A DNA stretch of 64,000 bases, from positions 1,488,001-1,552,000 of the forward strand of contig NZ_JAFFHZ010000001.1 in assembly GCF_017052585.1 (NCBI RefSeq), in the 5' to 3' direction. Positions 34,838 to 44,274 of this stretch are shown here, piece by piece. How positions within the stretch are numbered: the stretch's first letter is position 1; every line of letters starts with the position of its first letter. The notes beneath the pieces were generated by a model, which did no database searches, was not told the DNA's origin, and saw only the letters and a list, made by a program, of their open reading frames with translations. The position numbers and the translations under genes are program-made. This DNA is from Paenibacillus apiarius. GTDB lineage: Bacteria > Bacillota > Bacilli > Paenibacillales > Paenibacillaceae.

Positions 34838-36901
34838 TTGAAAACAACGAAACGGTATACCCGTCAATCAGGAAAAAAAGGGCTGCTCTGCACACTCGCG
34901 CTGGCGATGGCATTGTCGCTATGCGGTCCTGTCTACGCAGCGGAAGGCACAGGCGCCGACAAGCCTGCCTCGTCCTCCACAGCGGCGCCAACCGGGCAAA
35001 CATCGGCGGCAAGTGCGGGGCCGACGGATTCGAAGGAAGTGGAGGCATTCGCCGACAAGCTGTTCGCTTCCCCGAAGCTGGAGAAGGTCCCCGGAGCCGT
35101 CTTCGTCGTCGTGAAGGACGGCAAGGTGCTCCTCAGCAAAGGATACGGCTATGCCGATGTCGCGGCCAAGAAGCCGATGGATCCCGACAATACGGTCATG
35201 CGCGTAGCATCCGTCACGAAGCCGTTCACCTCCGCGGCACTGCTGCAGTTGGCCGAACAGGGCAAAATAGACTTGAAGAAGGATGTCGAAGCCTATATGG
35301 GCGGCATGAAAATTCCGCGAAAGGTCAAGGGTCCGCTGACGGCCGAGCACCTGATGACCTATACGAGCGGTTTTGATTTTGCTGATACCCCGAGCAATAC
35401 CAACATTGACAACATTTCCGATTTCGTGCGCCACTTCATGCCGACCGTTGTACGCAAGCCCGGGGAAACCTACATGTATGACAATTTCGGCTTCATGCTG
35501 CAGGGGTATATCGTGGAGCAAGTTGCCGGCATGCCATTCAATCAATACGCTAAAAAGCATCTGCTGGATCCGCTTGCCATGAACCACAGCAGCTTCGTCA
35601 TGACGCCGGAAACGAAGGCCGGCTTATCGGTCTCGTACCAGCCAACAGGCGCAGTCCTTCCCTACTATGAGACTATGCCGGCGGACAGTCCGGACGGCAG
35701 CCTGCTCTCGACCGGAGGCGACATGGCGAAGTTCATGATCGCGCTGCTAAGTGAAGGGACATATGACGGCAAACAAATTCTAAAACCAGAGACGGTGCGC
35801 AGCATGCTGGACGTAAAGGTATCCTCGCATCCACAGCTTCCGAATACGTCCTATGGGTTCGAAGCGAGCTACCGCGAGGCCTTTAACGGCCAGAATGTCA
35901 TCGGCAAAGGCGGAGATCTGCCGGGCTTCAGCTCATGGATGTGGCTGCTGCCTGAACATAAAACAGGCGCGTTCGTCATTTTCAACCGGAACGATGGCAT
36001 GGCCGATAACTTCCGCGAATATATCTTCAAGTCGTTCATGGACCGCTATTACCCGGATAATCGGCCGGAGCCCGTCTTCTTGAAGCCGACGCAGAAGGAG
36101 CTCAAGCTGTACGAGGGCAACTATCGCGATTTGCGCACAGGCTTCTATGTTGTTCGCGTGGAAGCGCAAGCGAACGGCACGCTGGAGTTGGCCGATCCGT
36201 TCTTCGGGCGGCAGCGGCTGCGCCAAGTGGATCCGCTTCTCTTCGTTAACGACCAAGGCCAACAAATCGGCTTCAAGCGGAATGCGGACGGCAGCATCGC
36301 TTATATGGACAAAGGAGGCGTCGCCTGGTCCGAGAAGCTGACCGCAACAGAGGTCAAGTTCAAGGACATCGGAGCGGACCATCCGTATCGCCCCTATGTG
36401 CGCGACCTCGTTATGAGAGGCGGCATTGACGCTGAAGCAGGCGCACGCTTCTGGCCTAGGATGGTGATAACGCGCGCCGAATTCGTCTCGATGCTAATGG
36501 CCAGCATGCATTTGAAGCGATCGGCGAATCCGCCGGCCTTCTCCGACACGATCGGCCACGCGGCGGCGCAAGACATCCAGACGGCAGTCGAGTGGGGGGT
36601 TCTCACGGCCGCGGCCGATAAACGTTTCGAGCCGGACCGGCCGATTACCCGTCAGGAAGCGGCCGCCCTCATCTGGCGGATCGCTTCCCTGCTCGGCGTG
36701 CCGAAGCAGGATGCGAAGATATCTGGCGATACCGGCTCTTGGGCGCTTCCGGCCGTGAAATACATCGTTGCCGGCAAGAAGCACGGCCCGGAAGTAACGC
36801 CGAAGCCGGACGGATCGGTCGATTACAACTCGACGCACGCCATGCTGCGCGAAGAGGCGGCCGCGCTCATCAGCACGTTCCTCGCCAGCCCGATGCAGTA
36901 A
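34838..36901 (+). CDS. SLH-anchored serine hydrolase (class C beta-lactamase/esterase fold)
   Basis: A 687-residue exported enzyme. TTG 34838 is taken as the start because AAGGAG lies 9 nt before it (TTG 34832 is too close). The signal peptide ends near VYAAE. Residues about 65-420 form a beta-lactamase-like domain with catalytic SVTK (Ser125, Lys128) and YDN (Tyr214); KGGD lies where class C enzymes have KTG. About 420-510 is a beta-rich extension (DUF3471-like position). The C-terminus carries S-layer homology repeats (FKDIGADHPYRPYVRDLVMR and ITRAEFVSMLMASM; FEPDRPITRQEAAALIWRIA). It is thus attached to the cell-wall polymer and acts outside the cell, probably on peptides or esters. Substrate unknown. 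Confidence 0.9.
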   Translation: MKTTKRYTRQSGKKGLLCTLALAMALSLCGPVYAAEGTGADKPASSSTAAPTGQTSAASAGPTDSKEVEAFADKLFASPKLEKVPGAVFVVVKDGKVLLSKGYGYADVAAKKPMDPDNTVMRVASVTKPFTSAALLQLAEQGKIDLKKDVEAYMGGMKIPRKVKGPLTAEHLMTYTSGFDFADTPSNTNIDNISDFVRHFMPTVVRKPGETYMYDNFGFMLQGYIVEQVAGMPFNQYAKKHLLDPLAMNHSSFVMTPETKAGLSVSYQPTGAVLPYYETMPADSPDGSLLSTGGDMAKFMIALLSEGTYDGKQILKPETVRSMLDVKVSSHPQLPNTSYGFEASYREAFNGQNVIGKGGDLPGFSSWMWLLPEHKTGAFVIFNRNDGMADNFREYIFKSFMDRYYPDNRPEPVFLKPTQKELKLYEGNYRDLRTGFYVVRVEAQANGTLELADPFFGRQRLRQVDPLLFVNDQGQQIGFKRNADGSIAYMDKGGVAWSEKLTATEVKFKDIGADHPYRPYVRDLVMRGGIDAEAGARFWPRMVITRAEFVSMLMASMHLKRSANPPAFSDTIGHAAAQDIQTAVEWGVLTAAADKRFEPDRPITRQEAAALIWRIASLLGVPKQDAKISGDTGSWALPAVKYIVAGKKHGPEVTPKPDGSVDYNSTHAMLREEAAALISTFLASPMQ

Positions 36902-36952
36902 CGATTGCTGAGGCAAGCCACGCAGCCTGCTTATATCAGGTATCGCAACAAG

Positions 36953-37351
36953 TCAGCCTCGGACACACTGCCGTCCGAGGCTGACCCTTTGCCGGATCCG
37001 CTGCACAAATTCAGTCCCATCCGATTTAATCGCACTCTCCGCACATTTGACTGAATATTTTCCAACAGGGACAGCTTCGAGCGTGTAAATCAATGCAAAT
37101 CCGCTTCCCATCAAGCGGAGCTGGCACGTTGCCTCCGCGGAATGACTCATCGCAACACTTTGCGAAGCACAGCAGTGCCTTCCAGATCCGGCACCGCTTC
37201 TGTCGTATATCCCCTCTTCGGACATGTTCCAGTCCGGGAGTATTTCCGTAATTTCCGTTTGACGGGTCAGTGAATATAGATCGGGAATATCCGCCCTTGT
37301 GAATTCTCTCAATCGTAACGATTCGGTTGCAAAACCAAGCTGTTGTCTCAT
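36953..37351 (-). pseudogene. Broken GNAT acetyltransferase
   Basis: The first 45 residues (FATESLRLREFTRADIPDLY, ILPDWNMSEE) match the N-terminus of RimJ/RimL-type acetyltransferases. Beyond about 37220 the frame loses all resemblance and lacks the acetyl-CoA motif. Probably a truncated and rearranged gene. Confidence 0.6.
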
Positions 37352-37411
37352 TTATAAAACACCTTTCAAAGTGAATGAAATTTCCGTATCCGCATTTGTC
37401 CAACAAAAAAA

Positions 37412-37436
37412 CGGAGTGCCCCAAATAGGCACTCCG
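37412..37436 (-). terminator. Strong hairpin with minus-strand T run
   Basis: CGGAGTGCC / GGCACTCCG perfect 9-bp stem, followed on the minus strand by TTTTTTT. No intact minus-strand gene ends here, so it looks like a leftover of a deleted gene upstream of the broken acetyltransferase. A weaker plus-strand stem CCCGT/ACGGG with ATTTTTG lies at 37494-37512. Confidence 0.65.
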
Positions 37437-37636
37437 CAAGTATATGCAATACTCCCGCTGAGTCCATGTAATGGGTCAAAAGGGCACACTTCTCCCGTTG
37501 TTCAAATACGGGATTTTTGTGCTATTTGGCAACCATTACAAAGAAACTGGCATGAAGTATAAATTCCCCTTTCCAACATCTAACTTTTAATCTACCATGA
37601 ATATAAAATAGCTGTAAACAAAATTTTCATATTGCG

Positions 37637-37667
37637 TGAACCTCCCGGCTGTGCCGCAGAATCTAAT
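37637..37667 (+). promoter_or_regulatory. Possible ECF-sigma promoter
   Basis: TGAACC (37637-37642) is followed after about 17-19 bp by GAATCTAAT, similar to AAC/CGTC-type ECF promoters with TCTAAT at -10. A dyad ATCTAAT/ATTAGAT (37661-37676) overlaps it. It would allow autoregulation of the sigma operon. Confidence 0.4.
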
Positions 37668-37704
37668 GTATTAGATGCAAGTCGGCGAGGAGGAGCTAAA
37701 TGAT

Positions 37705-37907
37705 ATGGCCAAACTATACTTCAATCTGGACTTGAAAGGCTGCGAGGTATCTATAGAATATGATGAATACACGTTTGCCACAAAGGGAAGCCGTCCGTGA
37801 AAGGCACGATCAATGATAAGGGGGAATTCCGGAAGATGACGATTTCCCCCCTCCGCCTCCTGAACAGCGAACGGAAATTTTGCAGTAAGTCACAAAGGAG
37901 ATTATAA
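37705..37907 (+). pseudogene. Small gene interrupted by a frameshift, before the sigma gene
   Basis: ATG 37705 after GAGGAGGAG opens a 31-codon frame (MAKLYFNLDLKGCEVSIEY...) that stops at 37800. Just before the stop, a sister frame takes over (KPSVKGTINDKGEFRKMTIS) and runs to 37907, directly in front of the sigma factor start. Read together, the two give a coherent protein of about 65 residues. Family not recognised. The break is near the AAGGGAAGCCGTCCGTGAAA stretch; sequencing error, true pseudogene or recoding cannot be told apart here. Confidence 0.45.
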
Positions 37908-37909
37908 CA

Positions 37910-38443
37910 TTGCAGCAGCTAGAGCATGAAGTAGAGCGGGCCCGCCAAGGCGACAAGGATGCGTTTGGAACGCTCATTCGGGCTCATGAAGCCTCTCTTT
38001 ACAGAATAGCCAAGTCCATTGTGTCCTCGGACGAGGATTGCGCGGATGCCATCCAAGAAGCGGTACTGAAAGCGTACCGCTCTATTCATTCATTGCGGGA
38101 GCCGCGATATTTCAAGACGTGGCTCGTTCGGATATTGGTGAACGAATGCCGATCGATTTTGCGAAAGCGGAAACAGACCGTTCCGTTCATCGAGCTTCAG
38201 CATGCGCGTGCGTATGAAGACGATTACGTGCATATTGAGACACAAGAGATTGTCGATTCGCTGGACGAAGACTTACGCATTGTCGTCACTTTATTTTACA
38301 TTGAAGATTTGCCGCTGAAAGAAGTGGCCGACATGCTGGATCAGCCTGTCGGCACGGTCAAATCACGCCTCTACCGAGCCCGGCAAAAGCTGTCCGAGCT
38401 GTTGAATGTCACTAACGGCAGCGGAAAGGAGCTGACAACCTGA
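37910..38443 (+). CDS. ECF RNA polymerase sigma factor
   Basis: A 177-residue sigma-70-type ECF factor, TTG start 9 nt after AAAGGAG. Region 2 spans about residues 10-75 (FGTLIRAHEASLYRIAKSIV; DAIQEAVLKAYRSIHSL), and region 4 about 115-170 (LFYIEDLPLKEVADMLDQPV then GTVKSRLYRARQKL). It is followed, with a TGATG overlap, by its likely membrane anti-sigma factor. Similar in layout to Bacillus SigV/SigM-type pairs; the inducing signal is unknown. Confidence 0.93.
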   Translation: MQQLEHEVERARQGDKDAFGTLIRAHEASLYRIAKSIVSSDEDCADAIQEAVLKAYRSIHSLREPRYFKTWLVRILVNECRSILRKRKQTVPFIELQHARAYEDDYVHIETQEIVDSLDEDLRIVVTLFYIEDLPLKEVADMLDQPVGTVKSRLYRARQKLSELLNVTNGSGKELTT

Positions 38444-39843
38444 TGGAGTCCAAAGTGGATGAAGAAATTCGTCAGCGGTTAACGGCCAGATGTGCCTCGG
38501 ATCTTCCCGATCTGGTGAAGACGCGGTTGGAAGAGACGCTTCAATCCCTCGACGCTGTGCCTGTGCGAAGAAAAACGCGTAACCGCAAGCCATGGTTGGT
38601 CGCTGCCGCCGCCATCCTTATCATTGGCGGCACGCTAGCGTCCGGCTTCGTGTCCCCCGTAATGGCGGAGACGCTGAAAAAAGTGCCGTTTATCGGTCAA
38701 ATTTTTGAAACGCTCGGTGATGAAGGTCTCCAAAATGCGAACCGGAAAGGATTGTCCGCGCCTGCTCATTTCACCGCCGCCGATCAGGGCATTACCCTTA
38801 CCATTACAGAGGTATTGTACGACGGCGTCCAGGTCGTGCTCGGAATCCAGGAGGAATCGGAAAATGCATTGCCCGCGCTTGACGACAGCTGGGACAGATA
38901 TGAGATTGAATTACGTGACTATTACGCTGATGTGAGCGACATATGGACGCATAAAGCGACACGGATGATTTCAAAAACGCCAGCGCAAAATATTGGAATT
39001 TTGAAGTTCGAATCTGTCCATGGGTTGGAAGCAGAGCGTGACGCCAAGCTGCCCGACGAGTTCACCGTTCCGTTTTCAATCAAGCAGGTGGGGGAGGTAA
39101 GCGGGAACTGGGAGTTCAACGTCCCTGTCAAAATCAATGATTCCCAAACCCAAAAAATACTCCCCGAGGAAACGAAGCAAGTAAACAATGGAAAGGGCTC
39201 TATCACCCTTCAATCCGTAATCTCCACGCCACTCGGAACAGAAGTGAGATTCCAGATTGCAGAGGATTCCTCACCGGATAAACAGAAGAAAAACTGGAGT
39301 GGATGGAATAGTTCCTATATCTTAATGGATGAGAACGGATATATTATTCCATCGATGGGTGGTAAAGGAGGACCGGGTGCTCAAACCGATAATAGCACGG
39401 TGACAATGGAATTTGCATTTGATTACGCCCCATTGCCCGAGCATGCCAAAAAGCTCATATTCAAGCCCTATTATCCCGGAAAACGCTATGGAGACAATAC
39501 CGTTATAGTGGATCCGAATGCTTTGCCGGTAACCGTACAGCAAGGAGAAATCGGTTCGATTACGATACGAAGCATTGCGTTCAACCCGGATAAAACGGTG
39601 CTGCACTTTGATGTTGAGGGCAACTCCCCGGAAGATCAAACAAACGCCATACTGCTTATACAAGACGGTGAGCGCGTCTGGTATAGAAATAAGTTATTGA
39701 AAGTAGAAAATGGGATATATTCGTACGTTATGGAATGTGATGATCAGCCACTGCAAAAAGACAAAGAAATCAAATTCTATACAAGCAAAATACGGAAGGC
39801 CACCTTCTTCAAGGAGCTCGAATTCGAAATCCCTTTACAGTAA
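38443..39843 (+). CDS. Membrane anti-sigma factor with DUF4179 domain
   Basis: A 466-residue protein coupled to the sigma gene by a TGATG overlap. About 60 cytoplasmic residues precede a single membrane helix (WLVAAAAILIIGGTLASGFV). The outer part is a DUF4179-type domain (KVPFIGQIFETLGDEGLQNA; GITLTITEVLYDGVQVVLGI) followed by beta-rich C-terminal repeats (IGSITIRSIAFNPDKTVLHF). The topology is that of an anti-sigma factor sensing an envelope signal. The cytoplasmic part has no obvious zinc-finger CxxC. Confidence 0.85.
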   Translation: MESKVDEEIRQRLTARCASDLPDLVKTRLEETLQSLDAVPVRRKTRNRKPWLVAAAAILIIGGTLASGFVSPVMAETLKKVPFIGQIFETLGDEGLQNANRKGLSAPAHFTAADQGITLTITEVLYDGVQVVLGIQEESENALPALDDSWDRYEIELRDYYADVSDIWTHKATRMISKTPAQNIGILKFESVHGLEAERDAKLPDEFTVPFSIKQVGEVSGNWEFNVPVKINDSQTQKILPEETKQVNNGKGSITLQSVISTPLGTEVRFQIAEDSSPDKQKKNWSGWNSSYILMDENGYIIPSMGGKGGPGAQTDNSTVTMEFAFDYAPLPEHAKKLIFKPYYPGKRYGDNTVIVDPNALPVTVQQGEIGSITIRSIAFNPDKTVLHFDVEGNSPEDQTNAILLIQDGERVWYRNKLLKVENGIYSYVMECDDQPLQKDKEIKFYTSKIRKATFFKELEFEIPLQ

Positions 39844-39884
39844 CAACATGATGCCGTGAAAGATGCCTGCAGCCTATCGCAGAA

Positions 39885-39939
39885 AGACACCCCTGGGGAC
39901 ATTGAGCATATCTCAGTGTCCCCAGGGGGTGTGTCTTGT
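39885..39939. terminator. Bidirectional terminator
   Basis: A long stem ACACCCCTGGGGACA / TGTCCCCAGGGGGTGT with a 15-nt loop, between the convergent anti-sigma and acetyltransferase genes. T runs are short on both sides. Confidence 0.75.
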
Positions 39940-39944
39940 TATGG

Positions 39945-40601
39945 CTATACTAACGTTTCCTTATAGTAATCAATGACATTCGTCCGGCGAAAGCCGCACG
40001 ATTCATACAGACCGAGCGCGCGCTCGTTGCTGACGGCTACCTCCAGCTGGAAGCGCGCGATGTTCGACTCGCGCCGCAACCGCTCGATCGTCCCGGCAAG
40101 AGCGGCCCGCCCTAATCCATGGCCCCGCTCCTCCGGGCGCATACAGAAGCCATAGATGAACGCCTCATCTCCCTCAAGCAGTACGCCAAGCTTGCCGACG
40201 GCTCGGCCGCCGCTCTCAATGATGTACGTCGCTTCCTGCGGCGATAGCGCTGCCGTCGCCAAGTCACCCGCTTCCTGTTCCGGCAGGTCGAAGCCGACCC
40301 GGTTCAGTTCAGCCAACACGGTCACATCATCAGGCCTGGCTTCGCGCAAATCGATTTCCCGCTGTTGCCCGCTTGGCAGCGGCGCATCAGCAGCATCTTT
40401 CCGCTCCATCACGTATTCGGAGAACGCATACGGCACCCCGCGCCGCTGCAGAAAAGCAACGCCGGAAGCGGAATTACGCGAGCAGATGTAAATAACCGCC
40501 TTCGGCCCCCGCCGAGACAACTGTTCAAGCGCTTCTCCCAGCATGCTCGTGAACAATCCTTGCCGCAACCTACCACACCATTCATCATAAGAAAAAAACA
40601 A
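39945..40601 (-). pseudogene. GNAT acetyltransferase lacking its N-terminal region
   Basis: The frame encodes 218 residues. From about residue 90 on a complete GNAT domain is present (IDLREARPDDVTVLAELNRV; FCMRPEERGHGLGRAAL; ERALGLYESCGFRRTN). Residues 10-70 (LRQGLFTSMLGEALEQLSRR; GVPYAFSEYVMERK) are only the second half of a first GNAT domain, whose beginning is missing. There is no ribosome site; AGGAGG-ATTAAT-ATG upstream opens a different frame that stops after 13 codons. A 5' deletion is likely, although the second domain might still be made. Confidence 0.65.
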
Positions 40602-40835
40602 TCTACTGGCTTATACTTGATAAATATATTATACAAAGCAACATATTAATCCTCCTGAATTGGACCGTTTGCCAGCAAAACTAAGAAAATGAATGCGTTG
40701 ACTCTATTTCACCCATTTTACGTGCTGGTTTAACCTTCAATGTTTGCAGCGGTTATTTGTATAACCATCCGCAAGTTCGTATAATTAGTTCAAATGAACT
40801 CTAAAATCTAATATAAAGGGATGAGACAAAGTAAT

Positions 40836-42182
40836 ATGGGCATAGGATTTAATCTATTCATGGTTGCCATACTCATTGTGTTGACCGCCTTTTTCGTCGC
40901 TACGGAATTTGCGATTGTAAAGCTCCGTTCCAGTCGTGTGGATCAGCTCGTGCTGGAAGGACGAAAAAATGCATTGGCCGTTCAACGCGTAACCAGCAAC
41001 TTGGATGGATATTTGTCGGCATGTCAGTTGGGTATCACCATTACAGCCTTGGGACTAGGCTGGTTAGGAGAGCCTACAGTAGAAGCCATGCTGCGCCCCC
41101 TCTTTGACAAATGGCACATTCAAAGCGACATCAGCCATGTCATGTCGTTCTTAATCGCATTTATTTCGGTCACATTCCTGCATGTCGTTATCGGCGAGCT
41201 TGCTCCCAAGACAGTGGCGATTCAGAAGGCGGAAGCAATCAGCTTGGCGACGGCCAAACCGATTATATATTTTCACAAAATGATGTATCCTTTCATATGG
41301 CTCCTCAATGGTTCCGCCAATTTGCTTGTTCGCCTGTTCGGATTCAAGCCGGTTAAGGAGCATGAAGAAGCCCATTCGGAAGAAGAAATTCAGATCATCC
41401 TGTCGGAAAGCTATCAAAGCGGAAAAATCAACAACACCGAGTATGGTTATGTGAGCCGGATTTTCGCTTTTGATGAATTGCTGGCCAAAGAAATCATGGT
41501 GCCTCGCACAGACATGATATGTTTATATACCAATAATTCTTTGCAGGAGAATTTGAGCATTATCCGCAAAGAACAATATACCCGTTTTCCGGTCGCTACC
41601 AACAGTAAAGATCATATCGTAGGCATGATCAACACCAAGCAGCTCTTTTTGGAGTACGACAACAATCCAGACTTTGATTTCAAGAAGCTGGTGTACCCGA
41701 TTTTGACAGTCCCCGAGGTCATTCCGATCAAGTCGCTGTTGAAGCAAATGCAGCAAAAACGGGTACATATCGCCCTGCTGGTAGATGAATTCGGAGGGAC
41801 ATCCGGCTTGATTACGATCGAAGACATTCTCGAGGAAATTGTCGGAGAAATACGGGACGAATTCGATACCAATGAACGAAAAGACATCGAGAAGCTGGCT
41901 GAGAACTGTTACTTAATCGACGGCAAGGTGAATCTGCACGAATTCTGCAATCTTACCGGAATCATTATTGAAAATAAAGAGGTAGATACCATCGGAGGCT
42001 GGGTATTCAGTGAGTTCCTCGATCTTCAGCTGGGCAAAGAAATTCAATATGAGCATATTAAAATCATTATTCGCGGCATGAGCAAAAACCGGATTCGCAA
42101 ACTTGAAGTCATCGTTGAAGACAATGAACCTGCGCCAAAATGCGAGGAGGAACCCGAGGAACAACACTGCTCCATTCATTAA
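40836..42182 (+). CDS. CNNM/CorC (HlyC)-family transporter or metal-efflux protein
   Basis: A 448-residue membrane protein. Residues 1-190 form the DUF21 domain with 3-4 membrane helices (FFVATEFAIVKLRSSRVDQL; FLHVVIGELAPKTVAIQ). Paired CBS domains occupy about 200-330 (MVPRTDMICLYTNN; LLVDEFGGTSGLITIEDILE), and the CorC_HlyC domain ends the chain. Relatives such as Bacillus MpfA export magnesium. The ribosome site AAGGGATG suits ATG 40836 better than ATG 40821. A 14-bp palindrome, AGTTCAAATGAACT (40787-40800), lies upstream. The gene has its own terminator. Confidence 0.9.
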   Translation: MGIGFNLFMVAILIVLTAFFVATEFAIVKLRSSRVDQLVLEGRKNALAVQRVTSNLDGYLSACQLGITITALGLGWLGEPTVEAMLRPLFDKWHIQSDISHVMSFLIAFISVTFLHVVIGELAPKTVAIQKAEAISLATAKPIIYFHKMMYPFIWLLNGSANLLVRLFGFKPVKEHEEAHSEEEIQIILSESYQSGKINNTEYGYVSRIFAFDELLAKEIMVPRTDMICLYTNNSLQENLSIIRKEQYTRFPVATNSKDHIVGMINTKQLFLEYDNNPDFDFKKLVYPILTVPEVIPIKSLLKQMQQKRVHIALLVDEFGGTSGLITIEDILEEIVGEIRDEFDTNERKDIEKLAENCYLIDGKVNLHEFCNLTGIIIENKEVDTIGGWVFSEFLDLQLGKEIQYEHIKIIIRGMSKNRIRKLEVIVEDNEPAPKCEEEPEEQHCSIH

Positions 42183-42230
42183 TGCACAACACAACCTTCA
42201 AAACCGAATGTGTGGGAAAATATTGCAATC

Positions 42231-42257
42231 AGAGGGCATCCGGTTCGGATGCCCTCT
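42231..42257 (+). terminator. Terminator after the CorC-like gene
   Basis: AGAGGGCATCCG / CGGATGCCCTCT, a perfect 12-bp stem with GTT loop, followed by ATTTTG. From here to 42529 no gene is seen; a GGCGCTAG/CTAGCGTC-like hairpin lies near 42451-42470. Confidence 0.85.
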
Positions 42258-42529
42258 ATTTTGTGCCCTGGCTGCTAAGCGGGGAGGCGGTCACTTTTTG
42301 AATAGGAATGAGTATGTCAAACGCCTGGCTTAACGAAGTGTCTGCATAGCTTGGTTTACTGGGATCGGCACTTGCAAATCCAATTGCAAAAGGACGCTGT
42401 TTTCAATGCAGCTCCTCCTAATAGACAATGATGATTACACCTTATTTGACGCTAGCTCGCTAGCGCCTTTCAGTATTGCAAAGTCAGTGTCATAGAAGCT
42501 AGTGACCTTTTGTCATTTATCAGTTTGTC

Positions 42530-42946
42530 TTAGAGCAGCCCGGTTTCCAATGCCTTGCTTACGGCCTCTTCTCGATTGCGCACGCCCAGCTTGACATACA
42601 ACGTTGAAGCATAGTTCCTTACCGTACCGTCTGACAAGTATAGTTTCGAGGCGATGGTTTTGTAACGCAAACCTGTGGACAGGAGCTGTAAAATTTCTAA
42701 TTCCCGTGTCGTCAGGCCATACTCTTTTATTTCCGTGTTCGCCTCGGCAGGCTTGATCTCATTCCGATGCGTTTCAAGTTCATCAAGCAGCTTATTTGAA
42801 ATGTCTTGATCGATCAGCATTCCCCCGCGATATACGAGACGGATCGTTTCCGCCAGTTCGCGCGGGTGCATAGATTTGAGCAGATAACTATCCGCTCCGC
42901 TTTGCAGAACTTCAATGGCTTTTTCGGTTTCTTGAAACGCGGTCAA
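42530..42946 (-). pseudogene. Truncated NarL/FixJ-type response regulator
   Basis: A 138-residue frame with the last third of a receiver domain (GADSYLLKSMHPRELAETIR) and a full LuxR-type HTH (LTTRELEILQLLSTGLRYKT; LSDGTVRNYASTLYVKLG). The phosphorylated Asp and the preceding strands are absent. In frame, the receiver sequence continues a few residues upstream (QILTAF) before a stop near 42975, so the 5' half was deleted. No partner kinase is adjacent. Confidence 0.75.
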
Positions 42947-43004
42947 GATCTGTCCTTCCCCACTTTGGTATCATCTAACAGAATCCGCTGAAAAAGCGGT
43001 TGGA

Positions 43005-43595
43005 TCATTGGCAAAGAGCCTCTAAATGATGCAGGACTACAGATTTAAGCACGTCCGAAGTAACACGGCCAGGCTGCATGACAGCGTGCACGGCCAGGCC
43101 GTCAATAAGCGCATACAAGCGCTCCGATTCAATCTCCCGGTTAAGATCGGGACGCGCCAAGCCGGAATCAACAAGGAGGTCTATACTTTGTGACATAGCC
43201 GCTCTAAGCTCATCGTACACTTCATTGCTTAAGGATTGAAGAGCCGGATCGACGAGCGCTTTGGCCGTAAAGTTAAACCACACCTCCATTTCTGCGCTTC
43301 GCTCTTCATCTCTCGGCAATAATTCATATAAGAGCAATTGAATGTCTTCGAAAGGCACCCCCGTAAATTCAGTGCTTCTGATTCGGGCTTTCACCCGATC
43401 GGATACCAGCTTCATGGAGAAGGCCAGCAGCTCGGATTGGGTCGAGAAATAATGCCGCATCGAACCTGCCGATATTCCGGCTTCCGCGGCAATGGTGCGG
43501 ACAGATGCGCGCTCCAATCCATCCCGGCGGATAACCCGCCAGGCGGCTTCCGCAAGTTTTTCTTTTCTTTCTTCATGATCCACAATTTTAGGCAT
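43005..43595 (-). CDS. TetR-family regulator (BetI-like)
   Basis: A 196-residue repressor. The N-terminal HTH reads AAWRVIRRDGLERASVRTIA and EAGISAGSMRHYFSTQSEL; the rest is an all-helical ligand domain. It is divergent from a two-gene membrane operon, with a dyad of 12-bp arms in the 83-bp gap between them, the usual set-up for local repression. Ligand unknown. Confidence 0.9.
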   Translation of the reverse strand: MPKIVDHEERKEKLAEAAWRVIRRDGLERASVRTIAAEAGISAGSMRHYFSTQSELLAFSMKLVSDRVKARIRSTEFTGVPFEDIQLLLYELLPRDEERSAEMEVWFNFTAKALVDPALQSLSNEVYDELRAAMSQSIDLLVDSGLARPDLNREIESERLYALIDGLAVHAVMQPGRVTSDVLKSVVLHHLEALCQ

Positions 43596-43624
43596 GAGCT
43601 CAGTATAACAGATATTGTCTTTTT

Positions 43625-43661
43625 AATACAATCGTGCTAAATTAAATAACACAGTTGTATT
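43625..43661. promoter_or_regulatory. TetR operator candidate
   Basis: Arms AATACAATCGTG (43625-43636) and CACAGTTGTATT (43650-43661) form an inverted repeat with two mismatches in the divergent tetR/membrane-gene intergenic region. Confidence 0.6.
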
Positions 43662-43678
43662 AAATAAGGAGTGGGAGC

Positions 43679-44212
43679 ATGATCGGATGGTTGATTTTAG
43701 CTTGTGAAATCGGTTTTTGGGTGTTTATCTTATTGGGGTTGTTCGCAAGATACCGGCTGCGTCAGCGAACATTGGGAACTGTGTTGCTGTTGTGCACTCC
43801 GCTTATCGATATATTGCTCATCGTATTTACCGTTGTCGATCTGAGAAACGGAGCAGCCGCCACTGCCTTTCACGGCTTGGCGGCAGTATATGTCGGCGTG
43901 TCCATCGCATTCGGGAAGCGAATGATCCAATGGGCGGACGAACGATTCGCGCATTTGTTCGCAGGCGGTTCCCGCCCTCTGTCTTCTTCCGTCAAGCATG
44001 GCGCACAGCACGCCAAACAGGAGCGGGCCGGCTGGTATCGGCATGTGCTCGCGTGGGCAATCGGCAGCTTATTACTGTTCGGCATCATATACAGCGTGGG
44101 AAATGCAAATCAAACAGAAAGCTTGTTGAAAACGGCGCAGATGTGGACGGCAATTTTAATAATCGACTTTATTTGGAGCTTCAGCTATACGCTGTGGCCG
44201 CGCAAAAGCTAG
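43679..44212 (+). CDS. Four-helix integral membrane protein, unknown function
   Basis: A 177-residue protein with four or five hydrophobic segments (WLILACEIGFWVFILLGLFA; LLCTPLIDILLIVFTVVDL; VLAWAIGSLLLFGIIYSV; MWTAILIIDFIWSFSY) and a charged loop at about residues 85-125. GGAGTGGGAGC precedes the ATG. It belongs to an uncharacterised membrane family often found beside TetR regulators. It is followed 62 nt later by a DUF418 gene and likely shares its TetR control. Confidence 0.75.
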   Translation: MIGWLILACEIGFWVFILLGLFARYRLRQRTLGTVLLLCTPLIDILLIVFTVVDLRNGAAATAFHGLAAVYVGVSIAFGKRMIQWADERFAHLFAGGSRPLSSSVKHGAQHAKQERAGWYRHVLAWAIGSLLLFGIIYSVGNANQTESLLKTAQMWTAILIIDFIWSFSYTLWPRKS

Positions 44213-44274
44213 AAATGGCAAGCTCAGGACGATCGCTCCGGCAGGTTCGAAGGAAATAGGAAAGGATGCGCAAA

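Noticed and set aside
34919-35587. 222-codon minus-strand frame opposite the SLH serine hydrolase
   Set aside because: Antisense to a gene with clear catalytic motifs; a product of codon bias in GC-rich sequence.
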